Shown: one piece after another, positions 32,108 through 41,578 of the stretch | How the letters are laid out: each line of letters opens with the position of its first letter | Numbering within the stretch: position 1 is the stretch's first letter | Source: JBBDMC01 sp963775235 | GTDB taxonomy: Bacteria; Pseudomonadota; Alphaproteobacteria; Rhizobiales; Kaistiaceae | DNA length: 64,000 nt | Assembly (NCBI GenBank): GCA_963775235.1 | Contig: CAVZHY010000005.1 | Span: 124,001 to 188,000 of the forward strand | Direction: 5' to 3' | The notes under the pieces: generated by a model | What the model was told of the DNA's origin: nothing | Database searches by the model: none | Seen by the model: only the letters and a program-made list of their open reading frames with translations | Position numbers and translations under genes: made by a program

Positions 32108-34283
32108 TCACGCGAGGTCGAAGCGGTCGGCGTTCATTACCTTGGTCCAGGCCGCTACGAAGTCGCGTACGAACTTCGGCTGTGCGTCGCGCTGTGCATA
32201 GACTTCCGCGATCGCGCGCAGCTGCGAGTTCGACCCAAAAATGAGATCGACACGAGTTCGCGGTCCACTTCGGCTTGCCGCTCTTGCGGTCATGGCTTTC
32301 GAAGACGTCCTCGGCCGTCGCCTTCCACACATTGTCCATGTCGAGCAGGTTGACGAAGAAATCGTTGGTGAGTTTGCCGCGCCGTCTGGTGAACACGCCA
32401 TGCTTCGATTTGCCGTGGTTCGCACCGAGCACCCGCAGGCCGCCGACGAGCACGGTCATCTCCGGGGCGGTCAGCCGCAGGAGCTGCGCGCGATCCACCA
32501 GTGCTTCCTCCGGCAGCATGAACTGCCTGCCGCGGGCGTAGTTGCGGAAACCGTCTGCGCGCGGCTCCAGCGGGGCGAAAGAGTCGGCGTCCGTCTGCTC
32601 CTGCGAGGCGTCCATACGCCCCGGCGTGAAGGGCACCTTCACGTCGGTCCCGGCGTCCGCCGCCGCCTTCTCGATGGCCGCCACGCCGCCAAGGACGATG
32701 AGATCGGCAAGCGACACCTTCTTGCCGCCCCGGGCGGTAGCGTTGAAATCCTTCCGGATCGTGTCGAGCTTCTTCAGCACGACCGCGAGCTGCCGGGGCT
32801 GGTTGACATCCCAATCCTTCTGCGGCGCGAGGCGAATACGGGCGCCATTGGCGCCGCCGCGCTTGTCGGAACCGCGGAAGGTCGACGCCGATGCCCAGGC
32901 GGTGCTGACCAGGTCGGAAACGGAAAGTCCGGAGTCGAGGATTTCGGCCTTGAGCTCCGTAACGTCCTTGTTGCCGATGAGCTTGTGATCGACCGGCGGT
33001 ATCGGGTCCTGCCAGATCAGGTCTTCCTTCGGAACTTCGGGGCCGAGATAGCGCGCCTTCGGGCCCATGTCGCGGTGGACGAGCTTGAACCACGCCCGGG
33101 CGAAGGCATCGGCGAACGCGTCGGGATGTTCATAGAAACGCCGCGAGATTTTTTCGTACTCGGGATCGAAACGCAGCGAGAGATCGGTCGTCAGCATGGT
33201 CGGCACATGCTTTTTCGACTTGTCATGCGCGTCGGGCACGTCGGCGGGAGCATTCTTCGCCCGCCACTGCTGCGCGCCCGCCGGGCTCTTCTCCAGCTCC
33301 CATTCGAACCGGAAGAGGTTGTCGAAGAAGTGGTTGCTCCACTTCGTGGGCGTCTGCGACCAAGTGACTTCCGGCCCGCCAGTGATGGTGTCGGCGCCCA
33401 CGCCCGCGCCGAGCTTGCTCTTCCAGCCAAGGCCCTGATCCTCGATTTCAGCGCCTTCGGGCTCCGGCCCCAGAAATGACGGGTCACCCGCACCGTGCGT
33501 CTTGCCGAAGGTGTGCCCGCCGGCGATCAGCGCGACGGTCTCCTCGTCGTTCATCGCCATGCGGAAGAACGTCTCGCGGATGTCCTTGGCCGCGGCGACG
33601 GGGTCCGGCTTGCCGTTCGGCCCTTCCGGGTTGACGTAGATAAGACCCATCTGCACGGCGGCGAGCGGGTTCTCGAGCTCGCGTTCGCCGCTGTAGCGTT
33701 CGTCGCCGAGCCACGTTCCCTCGGGTCCCCAGTAGAGCTCTTCGGGCTCCCATGTATCGACGCGGCCGCCGCCGAAACCGAACGTCCTGAAGCCCATCGA
33801 TTCGAGCGCGACATTGCCGGCGAGGACCATGAGGTCAGCCCAGGAAATCCGGTTGCCGTATTTCTGCTTGAGCGGCCAGAGCAGCCGGCGCGCCTTGTCG
33901 AGGTTGGCGTTGTCCGGCCAGGAGTTTAGCGGCGCGAAGCGCTGCTGGCCGCCGCCGGCGCCGCCGCGGCCGTCGGTGACGCGATAGGTGCCGGCGCTGT
34001 GCCATGCCATGCGAATGAACAGCCCGCCGTAGTGGCCGAAGTCCGCCGGCCACCATTCCTGGCTGTCCGTCATCAGGTCGGCGAGGTCCTTCTTCAGGGC
34101 CTTGAGGTCGAGTTTCTTGAATTCCCTGGCGTAGTTGAACGCCTCGCCCAGGGGATTGGAAAGCGCCGAGTTCCTGTGAAGAACGTCGAGGTTCAGCTGG
34201 TGCGGCCACCAATCCCGGTTGACCCGCGTGCGTGTTCCGTGAGCGACCGGGCACTTGCCGGCGTCATCGACCTTGGCGTCCAT
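32108..34283 (-). CDS. katG: Catalase-peroxidase KatG, frameshifted near the C-terminus
   Basis: KatG removes hydrogen peroxide with a haem cofactor. Visible are the distal pocket RMAWHSAGTYR, the Tyr of the cross-link in QMGLIYVNPEG, the Met in RMAMNDEE and the proximal His in GGHTFGKTHGA. The duplicated C-terminal domain follows. At about 32255-32262 an extra base moves the frame: KSGKPKWTA is followed in the given frame by unrelated residues, while RVDLIFGSNSQLRAIAEVYA and the natural end MNADRFDLA lie one base away. With that corrected, the length (~724) is normal. Confidence 0.92.
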
Positions 34284-34599
34284 GTTCTGCCTCCTCTGAA
34301 TCGAGCATTTGTGTCAGCGCGCCCACCCGACAGCGCGCCCTCTGTGGCGCGCAGGTTCGCAAAGCACGGCCGCAAAATCCAATCATATTCTGTCGCGGCG
34401 GCCGGATATCCTTATCGAGAGGGTCACGCTTCGTCACCCGTCATCGGCCAAGCGGTGTCGAGCCGGAAGCCTTGCCGCGATGGTGCAACCGGCGGTTGCC
34501 GCCGGCGGGAAGCCGAGCGCCGAGGGCAGCCGGGCGCTTGTCGCGTGCCTGCCCGGCCGGTATACACCCGCCACTTTCCACGACCTGACAGGAGCAACG
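34284..34599. other. Intergenic region between divergent katG and ndk
   Basis: This 316-base region must hold both promoters. I see no gene and no clear operator; GACAGGAG just before ndk is its ribosome site. An OxyR site for katG could lie here but was not recognised. Confidence 0.5.
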
Positions 34600-35022
34600 A
34601 TGGCCGTCGAGCGGACCTTTTCGATGATCAAGCCGGACGCAACCCGTGACAATCTCACCGGCGCGATCAACGCCAAGCTTGAAGCGGCGGGCCTGCGCAT
34701 CGTCGCACAGAAGCGGGTGTGGATGACGAGGAAGCAGGCGGAGGGCTTTTATGCCGTCCATCGGGCGCGGCCGTTCTTTGACGAACTGTGCGCGTTCATG
34801 TCGTCGGGGCCGACGGTGGTGCAGGTGCTGGAGGGCAACAACGCGATCGCGAAGAACCGCGAAGTGATGGGCGCGACCGACCCCGCCAAGGCCGACGCAG
34901 GCACCATCCGAAAGGAATTCGCCAAATCCATCGGCGAGAACTCGGTCCACGGCTCCGACGCGCCGGAAACCGCGGCCGAAGAGATCGCCTACTGGTTTTC
35001 GGAGGTCGAGATCGTCGGCTGA
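34600..35022 (+). CDS. ndk: Nucleoside diphosphate kinase
   Basis: The 140-residue enzyme equalises NTP pools through a phosphohistidine. It starts MAVERTFSMIKPDATRDN, has VLEGNNAIAKNREVMG, and the catalytic His in NSVHGSDAPE. GGAG stands 6 bases before the ATG. Longer in-frame starts were rejected because family members begin here. Length is normal. Confidence 0.97.
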   Translation: MAVERTFSMIKPDATRDNLTGAINAKLEAAGLRIVAQKRVWMTRKQAEGFYAVHRARPFFDELCAFMSSGPTVVQVLEGNNAIAKNREVMGATDPAKADAGTIRKEFAKSIGENSVHGSDAPETAAEEIAYWFSEVEIVG

Positions 35023-35082
35023 TCCGGCGAACCAAACCGCGGCTTTTGCGTTGTCATGGCATCAGTCCCGAAGGAGGATGCC

Positions 35083-35310
35083 ATGAAAGCGATGGACATC
35101 AAGGAACACATGGAAGTGGTCGGCAGCGAAGGCGGGCACATTGGCACCGTCGACCACTTGTCGGGCAGCGACCTGATCAAGCTGTCGAAAACCGACGCCA
35201 ACGACGACAAGCACCACTTCATTCCGCTTGGCTGGGTCGACCGTGTCGACTCGCAGGTTCATCTCAGCAAGCCGGCCAACGAAGCGAAGAAGCAGTGGAA
35301 GTCGGAGTAG
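35083..35310 (+). CDS. DUF2171 domain protein
   Basis: The 75-residue protein reads MKAMDIKEHMEVVGSEGGHIG, then VDHLSGSDLIKLSK and HHFIPLGWVDRVD, the pattern of DUF2171/PRC-barrel-like small proteins. AAGGAGG lies 5 bases before the ATG. Its biochemical role is not known. It lies 60 bases after ndk on the same strand. Confidence 0.85.
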   Translation: MKAMDIKEHMEVVGSEGGHIGTVDHLSGSDLIKLSKTDANDDKHHFIPLGWVDRVDSQVHLSKPANEAKKQWKSE

Positions 35311-35334
35311 GCTAGTCGGACCAGGCTTCTGGCG

Positions 35335-35790
35335 CTACCGGCGCCAGCGCTGGGCGGTTTTGTCGTCTTCCTGTCGGGCGGCGACCCAGCCGCCCGCTGG
35401 GGCGCCGGCCGGATGTTCCTTCTTCCAGAACGGCGCGTTGGTCTTCAGGAAATCCATGACGTAGCGGGCCGCGTCGAAGGCTGCGTCGCGATGGGTTGAC
35501 GCGGTGACCACGAGCACGATGTCGTCGCCGACGGCGATCATGCCATGACGGTGGACGACGGTAATGGCGCTCAGCGGCCATCGTTCGGCTGCCTCGCCGA
35601 CGATGCGGCCGATCTCGGATTCCGCCATGCCGGGGTAGTGCTCGAGTTCCAGAGCGGCGAGGCGACCGCCCTCATCGCGACACACGCCGGTGAAGGTGAC
35701 GATGGCGCCGACGCCGGCGATTTGCCGCAGCTTCGCCACCTCGGCGGCGACGTCGAAGGCGCCGGTCTGGACCCGGACCGTCGGCGTCAT
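35335..35790 (-). CDS. moaE: Molybdopterin synthase catalytic subunit MoaE
   Basis: The 151-residue protein starts MTPTVRVQTGAFDVAAEV and contains GAIVTFTGVCRDEG, HYPGMAE and HRHGMIAVGD, conserved in MoaE, plus the late Lys-rich KTNAPFWKKE holding the catalytic lysine. It converts precursor Z to molybdopterin with MoaD. It starts 1 base after the moaD stop. Confidence 0.96.
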   Translation of the reverse strand: MTPTVRVQTGAFDVAAEVAKLRQIAGVGAIVTFTGVCRDEGGRLAALELEHYPGMAESEIGRIVGEAAERWPLSAITVVHRHGMIAVGDDIVLVVTASTHRDAAFDAARYVMDFLKTNAPFWKKEHPAGAPAGGWVAARQEDDKTAQRWRR

Positions 35791-35791
35791 G

Positions 35792-36043
35792 CTACCCGCC
35801 GGTCATGGGCGGGAAGATCGCGATTTCGCTCGCCCCCTCGATGGCAGCTTCGCCGGTGGCGTGAACGCGGTCGAGAGCGACACGGACCGCTGCCGGCTCG
35901 GCCAGCGCGTATTCGTATTCGGGCCCGCGGGTCTTCAGCCACGCGATCAGTTCCCCTGTCGTGCGCACGGTGGCCGGCGGGTCGATTTCCTCCTCGGTCC
36001 GGCCGATCCGCTCACGTACCCAGGCGAAATACAGGACCTTCAA
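35792..36043 (-). CDS. moaD: Molybdopterin synthase sulfur carrier subunit MoaD
   Basis: The 83-residue ubiquitin-like protein reads (TTG start) KVLYFAWVRERIG and ends in FPPMTGG, whose terminal Gly-Gly is activated as a thiocarboxylate. The TTG start overlaps the pgsA stop; longer frames upstream lie inside pgsA and are false. It is arranged pgsA-moaD-moaE, as in many alphaproteobacteria. Confidence 0.92.
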   Translation of the reverse strand: MKVLYFAWVRERIGRTEEEIDPPATVRTTGELIAWLKTRGPEYEYALAEPAAVRVALDRVHATGEAAIEGASEIAIFPPMTGG

Positions 36044-36684
36044 ACGTCCGCTCCCATCAGATGGCGCACACCGGTGCGGAAATAGTCGTAGCCGGTATAG
36101 AGGGTGATGAGGGCGGAAATCCATAGCAGAAGCAACCCGATGTACGTCACCAGGCCAAGCCCGAAGAATTCGTACCGCAGCAGACGGTCCCCGGCGGGGC
36201 CGGCCAACAGGAAGCCGATCGCCACCATCTGCATGGTCGTCTTCCATTTGGCCAGCCGCGACACCGGAACGCTGACGCGGACCTCGGCAAGGAATTCGCG
36301 CAGGCCCGAAACCGAGATTTCGCGAGCGAGGATGACGATCGCCGCGAGCAGCGACCATCCGCCGATCGTGCCGTCCCACACCAGCAGCATCAGCGCCGTC
36401 GCCACCAGCAGCTTGTCGGCAATGGGATCGAGCATGCGGCCGATCGCCGATTGCTGCTGCCACGCCCGCGCGAGGTAGCCGTCGAAAAAGTCGCTGACGC
36501 TGGCGGCGATGAACACCGCCAGGCTAACCCAGCGGCCAGCGTAACTTTCGACGTAAAAGCACAATACCAGCGCCGGAACGGCGACAATTCGCCCGTAGGT
36601 CAACAGGTTGGGCAGTGACAGCGCATGCAGCCGCCCGTTCTTGGGAGGGCCCATGGATCGCTCCAGGCGCGCCTGCTCGCTCAC
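36040..36684 (-). CDS. pgsA: CDP-diacylglycerol-glycerol-3-phosphate 3-phosphatidyltransferase
   Basis: The 214-residue membrane enzyme makes phosphatidylglycerol phosphate. The CDP-alcohol phosphotransferase motif is visible in DFFDGYLAR and GRMLDPIADK (spacing D..DG..AR…G…D…D). N-terminal SLPNLLTYGRI is typical. About five to six membrane segments are present. The stop overlaps the moaD start. A second, different member of this superfamily occurs at 52787. Confidence 0.93.
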   Translation of the reverse strand: MSEQARLERSMGPPKNGRLHALSLPNLLTYGRIVAVPALVLCFYVESYAGRWVSLAVFIAASVSDFFDGYLARAWQQQSAIGRMLDPIADKLLVATALMLLVWDGTIGGWSLLAAIVILAREISVSGLREFLAEVRVSVPVSRLAKWKTTMQMVAIGFLLAGPAGDRLLRYEFFGLGLVTYIGLLLLWISALITLYTGYDYFRTGVRHLMGADV

Positions 36685-36866
36685 CGGTTCGCCTTCCCGT
36701 GCCCTCTTGTTGTCCGCGCACCCGATGACGCGCCAACTCTGCCGCCCTCCGCCCCGGCATTCACCATGCTAGGGCTGATTTTCCGCGCAGTCCATGAAAT
36801 GCCGATGGCATGCGTGACGAAGCGTTAAACGTTAGGGCGTTTACTGGCGCCCGTCACCGGTCCCCG

Positions 36867-37265
36867 ATGGGCAGGGCCGCAGCCATGTTGGAAGCGCTTC
36901 GCCATGTCGTTCACGCCACCGGCTATTCGATCGCCGGGATGTCGCACCTGGTCGGTCGCGAACTGGCGGCGCGCATAGAAATCGCGATGGCGGCCCTCGC
37001 CGTCGCCTGGCTGATGATCCTGCGCAGTTCTCTCGGCGAAATTCTCATTTTCCTCCTGCTCGTTTGCGTCCTGATAAGCATGGAGGCGCTCAATACCTGC
37101 ATCGAGCTGATCGCCGACCAGGTATCGCCACATCACAGCGCCTTCGCCAAGGCCGCCAAGGACCTCGGCTCCTTCGCTGTATTTCTCATCCTGATCGCCG
37201 GCGGCGCGTACGTTGCGGCAATCACCGCTGACAAGGTCGGTTTGATCCAGCTGTGGTCAACATAG
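36867..37265 (+). CDS. dgkA: Diacylglycerol kinase DgkA
   Basis: The ~132-residue trimeric membrane kinase recycles diacylglycerol to phosphatidic acid. Three membrane segments are seen, with catalytic EALNTCIELIADQVS and KAAKDLGSFAV matching the DgkA signature. ATG 36867 or 36885 are both possible starts; the upstream GTG/ATG at 36810 adds non-family residues. It is read opposite to pgsA and uvrC, lying between them. Confidence 0.87.
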   Translation: MGRAAAMLEALRHVVHATGYSIAGMSHLVGRELAARIEIAMAALAVAWLMILRSSLGEILIFLLLVCVLISMEALNTCIELIADQVSPHHSAFAKAAKDLGSFAVFLILIAGGAYVAAITADKVGLIQLWST

Positions 37266-37282
37266 GTTCGCCGGCCCAAGTC

Positions 37283-39184
37283 TCAATCGCCGCTATCGTG
37301 AAAGAAGCCATATACCGTGCGCGCCGTTTCGTCGGAGATGCCAGGCACCGCGCGGAGATCCTCGATATTGGCCCGGCCGACGGCCTTGGCGGTGCCGAAG
37401 TGGCGCAGGAGCGCGCGCTTGCGGGCCGGGCCAACGCCGGCAATTTCGTCGAGCGGGTTGCGGGTGATGTCGGACTTGCGCCGGGCCCGGTGTGAGCCAA
37501 TGGCGAAGCGGTGCGCCTCGTCGCGCAGGCGCTGGACGAAATACAGAACCGGGTCTCGCGGCGGCAGCATGAACGGCTCGCGCCCATTGACGTAGAAGGT
37601 CTCGCGGCCGGCGTCGCGCTCCGGCCCCTTGGCGATGCCGATCAGCGGCAGGTCGGCGACGCCGAGCTCGGCGAGGACCTCGCATGCCGCCGCGAGCTGC
37701 CCCCGGCCGCCGTCGATGAGTACCAGGTCCGGCCAGGGGCCGATGCCGGCCTCTTCGCCGCGCTCGCCGTCGCGTGGTCCGACCTCGCGCATGAGACGGC
37801 CGAAGCGACGGCCGAGCACCTCGCGCATCATGCCGTAGTCATCGCCGGGGGTGAGGTCCTCCGAGCGGATATTGAACTTGCGGTACTGGCCCTTCACGAA
37901 GCCGTCCGGCCCCGCGACCACCATCACGCCCACTGCGTTGGTGCCCATGATGTGGCTGTTGTCATAGACCTCGATGCGACGCGGCGTGTCGGGCAGGCCG
38001 AAGCGCTCGGCAACGCCGGCGAGGAGGGTCTGCTGCGAGGCGGAGACGGCAAGCTCGCGACCAAGCGCCTCACGGGCGTTGGCGAGGGCGGCGTCGACGA
38101 TCTGCTTTTTCTCGCCGCGGCTCGGGACCAGGACGGTAACGCGGTGGCCGCTGCGCTCGCTCAGCGCCTCCTCGAGCAGCCCCTGTTCGTCGATCGCGTG
38201 CGACAGAAGGATGAGCTTCGGCACCGGCTTGTCGTCGTAGAACTGGGTGAGAAAGGAGCCGAGCACGGCGCCGGCCTCCAGCGACCTGTCGGCGCGCGGG
38301 AAATAGGCGCGGTTGCCCCAGTTCTGGCCGGTGCGGAAGAAGAACACCTCGATGCAGTTGTGGCCGCCCTCCTGATGGCAGGCGAAGAGGTCGGCCTCCT
38401 CGAACGTGCGCGGGTTGATTCCCTGGTGCCCCTGCACGTGGGAGAGGGCAGCGAGGCGATCGCGGTAGCGGGCGGCTGCCTCGTAGTCGAGGCGTTCGGC
38501 TGCAGCCTCCATGGCTGCCTGCATTTGCGTGCGCACCGCCTGGCTTTTGCCGGACAGGAAATCTTCCGCCTCACCGACCAGGCGCGCGTAGTTGTCGAGC
38601 GATATTTCGCCGGTGCACGGCGCCGAGCACCTCTTGATCTGGTAGAGCAGGCATGGACGGGTCCGGGTGGCAAAGACCGCATCCGAGCATGAACGCAAGA
38701 GAAAGGCGCGCTCCAGCGCGTTGATCGTGCGCCCGACGGCGCCAGCCGAAGCGAACGGCCCGAAATAGGTGCCCTTGCGGGTGCGGGCGCCGCGATGCTT
38801 GGCAATCTGCGGGGCGGGGTGGTCCTCCGTGATGAGAATGTAGGGGAAGGACTTGTCGTCGCGCAGAAGCACGTTGAAACGCGGCCGCAGGCGCTTGATC
38901 AGGTTCGCCTCGAGCAGCAGCGCCTCGGTCTCGGTGCGCGTGGAGACGAATTCCATCGACGCGGTCGCCTGGATCATGCGTGCGATGCGCGCCTCCTGGC
39001 TCACCCGCGTGTAGTTCTGCACGCGCTTCTTGAGGTTGCGCGCCTTGCCGACGTAGAGGACGGCGCCCTTGGCGTCGATCATGCGGTAGACGCCGGGCCC
39101 GCTCGGCAGGCGCTTGACGTTGTCGGCGACGACGTCAACGCCGCGGGCAAGCGGACTGGTGGTGGCGGCGGGGCCTTCGCTCAT
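37283..39184 (-). CDS. uvrC: Excinuclease ABC subunit C
   Basis: The 633-residue nuclease makes both incisions in nucleotide excision repair. Domains in order: GIY-YIG (GPGVYRMIDAKG…LYVGKARNLKKR), UVR motif (RLDYEAAARYRDRL), the RNase H-like domain (RIEVYDNSHIMGTNAVGVMVV), and C-terminal helix-hairpin-helix (IAGVGPARKRALLRHFG). Length is normal. It converges with dgkA, 17 bases apart. Confidence 0.96.
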   Translation of the reverse strand: MSEGPAATTSPLARGVDVVADNVKRLPSGPGVYRMIDAKGAVLYVGKARNLKKRVQNYTRVSQEARIARMIQATASMEFVSTRTETEALLLEANLIKRLRPRFNVLLRDDKSFPYILITEDHPAPQIAKHRGARTRKGTYFGPFASAGAVGRTINALERAFLLRSCSDAVFATRTRPCLLYQIKRCSAPCTGEISLDNYARLVGEAEDFLSGKSQAVRTQMQAAMEAAAERLDYEAAARYRDRLAALSHVQGHQGINPRTFEEADLFACHQEGGHNCIEVFFFRTGQNWGNRAYFPRADRSLEAGAVLGSFLTQFYDDKPVPKLILLSHAIDEQGLLEEALSERSGHRVTVLVPSRGEKKQIVDAALANAREALGRELAVSASQQTLLAGVAERFGLPDTPRRIEVYDNSHIMGTNAVGVMVVAGPDGFVKGQYRKFNIRSEDLTPGDDYGMMREVLGRRFGRLMREVGPRDGERGEEAGIGPWPDLVLIDGGRGQLAAACEVLAELGVADLPLIGIAKGPERDAGRETFYVNGREPFMLPPRDPVLYFVQRLRDEAHRFAIGSHRARRKSDITRNPLDEIAGVGPARKRALLRHFGTAKAVGRANIEDLRAVPGISDETARTVYGFFHDSGD

Positions 39185-39304
39185 GCGCCATATATAGCGA
39201 CGGCGATGCTCACAAGGCCAGTCCTGGCATCCCCCGGCGCGGATTACCGGCGCATCCGCACGCGCTTACCTCCCACGAGCGCCAGCGCGCGCCGCTACGG
39301 AGGC

Positions 39305-39712
39305 CTACATCGGGTTGCCTTGGACGACGTGCCAGACGCCGCCGACGCCGTTGCCATTGGTGTCCCCGGGTTTCTTGTCGTTCTTGAAGAAGTAGAGGGG
39401 CTGGCCTTCATAGGCCCACATCTTCTCCGCCTTGCCGTCCTTGTCGGTAACGTCGACGAGCGTCCAGGCTCCTGTCGCCGTCACACCCGAACTGGCTACG
39501 AACGGTGGCCAAGTGGCGATGCATGCGCCGGTGCAGGCGGACTTGGTGGCGCCCTTGGTGTCCTTGTCGTAGGCGTACAACGTCATACCGTTCGGCGCGA
39601 CGATGATGAGGCCCAGCGTCGTTTGCGTCACGGTCGCAGGGTCCGCAGAGGCGGCAGTTATCGCCGCGAAGGCGGCCGCAACGCTGAAAATCGCGATTAT
39701 GACATGCTTCAT
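39305..39712 (-). CDS. Secreted repeat lipoprotein-like protein (COG4315)
   Basis: The 135-residue exported protein has a signal peptide (MKHVIIAIFSVAAAFAAITA ending ASA) and two secreted repeats of the type LYAYDKDTKGATKSACTGAC…WPPF and GQPLYFFKNDKKPGDTNG…WHVV. This family is widespread in bacteria with unknown function; a link to metal or haem stress has been suggested for some. It is the last gene of a three-gene run of exported proteins. Confidence 0.87.
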   Translation of the reverse strand: MKHVIIAIFSVAAAFAAITAASADPATVTQTTLGLIIVAPNGMTLYAYDKDTKGATKSACTGACIATWPPFVASSGVTATGAWTLVDVTDKDGKAEKMWAYEGQPLYFFKNDKKPGDTNGNGVGGVWHVVQGNPM

Positions 39713-39757
39713 CGGAAAGACCCTCTTGTTGGTCCGCAACAGTCACTTACCCCGGCG

Positions 39758-40570
39758 CTACCGGGCTTCAACGGGCGCGCCCTGCGCCGACGAGGCTGCC
39801 GACTGGTCGTGCATCGTTCCATCGGGCATCAAGGCACCCGAAAACGTCGCACCGGTCGTGTCGGCCTCCTGCAGGTTCGTAGCGAGCAAACGCGTGGCGG
39901 TGAAATCAACGTCCGTCAGATCGGCGCCCTTGAAATCAGCCAGATACAGATCCGAGCCGGAAAGATCGGCGCCCGCCAGTTTCGCATCGCGGAAGTTCGC
40001 CTGAACGAAGTCGCCATACTGGATCTTGACGCCGGTCAAGTTCAGCCCCCTGAGGGTCACTTTCTGAAATGACGAACCGGAAAGATCGGCCTTGACCACC
40101 GAAGCGCCGCCTAGATTTGCGTCCTCGAACTCGCTGCTTGGAAGAGCTGCGCCGTCGAGGATGGTGCGCTGCATCAGGGCGCGGCGAAAAATGTTGTTGC
40201 CCCCAGTCGCGTTCGTGAAGTCGGCCAGGTTGAGTGACGCCCGGTAGAAGTTTGCGCCAAGCATGCTCGCGTTGCGGAGATTTGCCCCGGTCAGATTTGC
40301 CTGCGTCAGGTCCGATCCCTTGAGGATCGCCCCGGAAAGATTCGCTTTCGACAGGTCGGCCTGGAAAAGGTGCGCGTCGGTGAGATTGGCGTTGCTGAGA
40401 TCGGCGCCGGCAAGCGACCGATTGCTGAGGTCCGTCTCCGAAAGGTCGCAGCCGGGGCAGTTGTTGGCCTTTCCGTCCATGAAGTCGCTGCGCTGGTCGG
40501 CCGCGGCCGACCCCACGGACACCACGAGCGCGATGGTCGCGCAGATGGCGAGAAGTCCTCGTCCCAACAT
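39758..40570 (-). CDS. Exported pentapeptide repeat protein
   Basis: The 270-residue protein has a signal peptide (MLGRGLLAICATIALVVSV…) and many A(D/N)LxX repeats (SLAGADLSNANLTDAHLFQA, ADLSKANLSGAILKGS, ANLTGANLRNAS) forming a right-handed quadrilateral helix. A CPGC pair comes before the repeats. AAGGAGAGA precedes the ATG. The partner is unknown; these repeats often bind proteins. It follows the preceding gene by 15 bases. Confidence 0.87.
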   Translation of the reverse strand: MLGRGLLAICATIALVVSVGSAAADQRSDFMDGKANNCPGCDLSETDLSNRSLAGADLSNANLTDAHLFQADLSKANLSGAILKGSDLTQANLTGANLRNASMLGANFYRASLNLADFTNATGGNNIFRRALMQRTILDGAALPSSEFEDANLGGASVVKADLSGSSFQKVTLRGLNLTGVKIQYGDFVQANFRDAKLAGADLSGSDLYLADFKGADLTDVDFTATRLLATNLQEADTTGATFSGALMPDGTMHDQSAASSAQGAPVEAR

Positions 40571-40585
40571 CGGTCGTATCTCTCC

Positions 40586-41578
40586 TTACCCCGGCGGGGC
40601 AGGCGCAGGCTGCGTCGCCGACGGTTCGCCACCGGCCGGGGGGGCGGCCGTGGAGGCCTCCGGTTGTGCGGGCTCGCCTGGCTCCGCCAGCGTCGAAGCG
40701 GGCTGCGGAATGAACGACGCGTCGAAGACTTCCCAGCGCGTCGAGGACTCCTCCTGACCGGCAAGATAGTGGCCCTGGTCGTCAAGGCCAGTCTGCCCGG
40801 GCTTACGGTAGAGATGAGCCTCCACCCGGACCCACTTGCCATCGACAGCTTTGGTGCAAACACGGTTGAGATAGGTCTCTCCGACAGGGTTCTCACCCGG
40901 AGCCGGATCACGATCGGCGCAGGTCCACCCATCCGAGCCGTAGAGCGGAAAGATGCGAAACCGGAAGAGGTAGGCGACGCGCCGGTCATCCAGCCGCGCA
41001 CGCGCGTCGGTCACGGCACGGAATTCCCTCGCGATCCCATTGTCGTCAAACAGGAGCGAGAGCACGACAGGGACGTTCGCAATCCTGGTGCCACCATACT
41101 TCTGCAGCCAAAGCGCTTCCCCGTACTGCTCGTAAAACAGATCCGAAATCCGCCCGATCTCGGTGCCGAATTCGACGTAGACCTCATGAAGTCCGTTGGC
41201 GTCAGCACGACACTTCATGTAGTCGGTCCATCCGTCGAGCTTCTGGAAGGGGGGACCGCCGTTGCTGCCGCAGGCAAAATTCTCGTAGCCGTCGGTCGGC
41301 AGGTCCGACGCCTTCACCCCCAGTCCCAGGTCGCGGAATTCCGGTTCGAACTTGGTGGTGCCCGGCGCGGCGCTCGTGCTCTCCGCCGCCTTGCCGGTGC
41401 TCTGCGCGTCCTGCGCCAGTGCCGGGCCGGTGAATGTCGTGACGCCCGCGAACAGCAGCCCAACGACGACGGCTGGCCACCATGGCGGCCTACGGTCGCA
41501 CGAATGCGCCGTGCTTGAGAGCCGCGTCTGATCCGTGCAAAGGTTGGTCAAATCCAGTTTCGACGGAGTCATTGTCAT
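40586..41578 (-). CDS. Exported protein of unknown function
   Basis: The 330-residue protein has a hydrophobic segment (WWPAVVVGLLFAGVTTF) after a long charged start, ending near ALAQ, then a mixed-fold body with four to five cysteines (ENFACGSNGG, MKCRAD, WTCADRD, NRVCTK). The C-terminus is Pro/Ala-rich. No family recognised. It is first in a run with the pentapeptide and secreted-repeat genes. The ATG at 41578 overlaps the start codon of the divergent nuclease, so one of these two starts may be wrong. Confidence 0.7.
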   Translation of the reverse strand: MTMTPSKLDLTNLCTDQTRLSSTAHSCDRRPPWWPAVVVGLLFAGVTTFTGPALAQDAQSTGKAAESTSAAPGTTKFEPEFRDLGLGVKASDLPTDGYENFACGSNGGPPFQKLDGWTDYMKCRADANGLHEVYVEFGTEIGRISDLFYEQYGEALWLQKYGGTRIANVPVVLSLLFDDNGIAREFRAVTDARARLDDRRVAYLFRFRIFPLYGSDGWTCADRDPAPGENPVGETYLNRVCTKAVDGKWVRVEAHLYRKPGQTGLDDQGHYLAGQEESSTRWEVFDASFIPQPASTLAEPGEPAQPEASTAAPPAGGEPSATQPAPAPPG

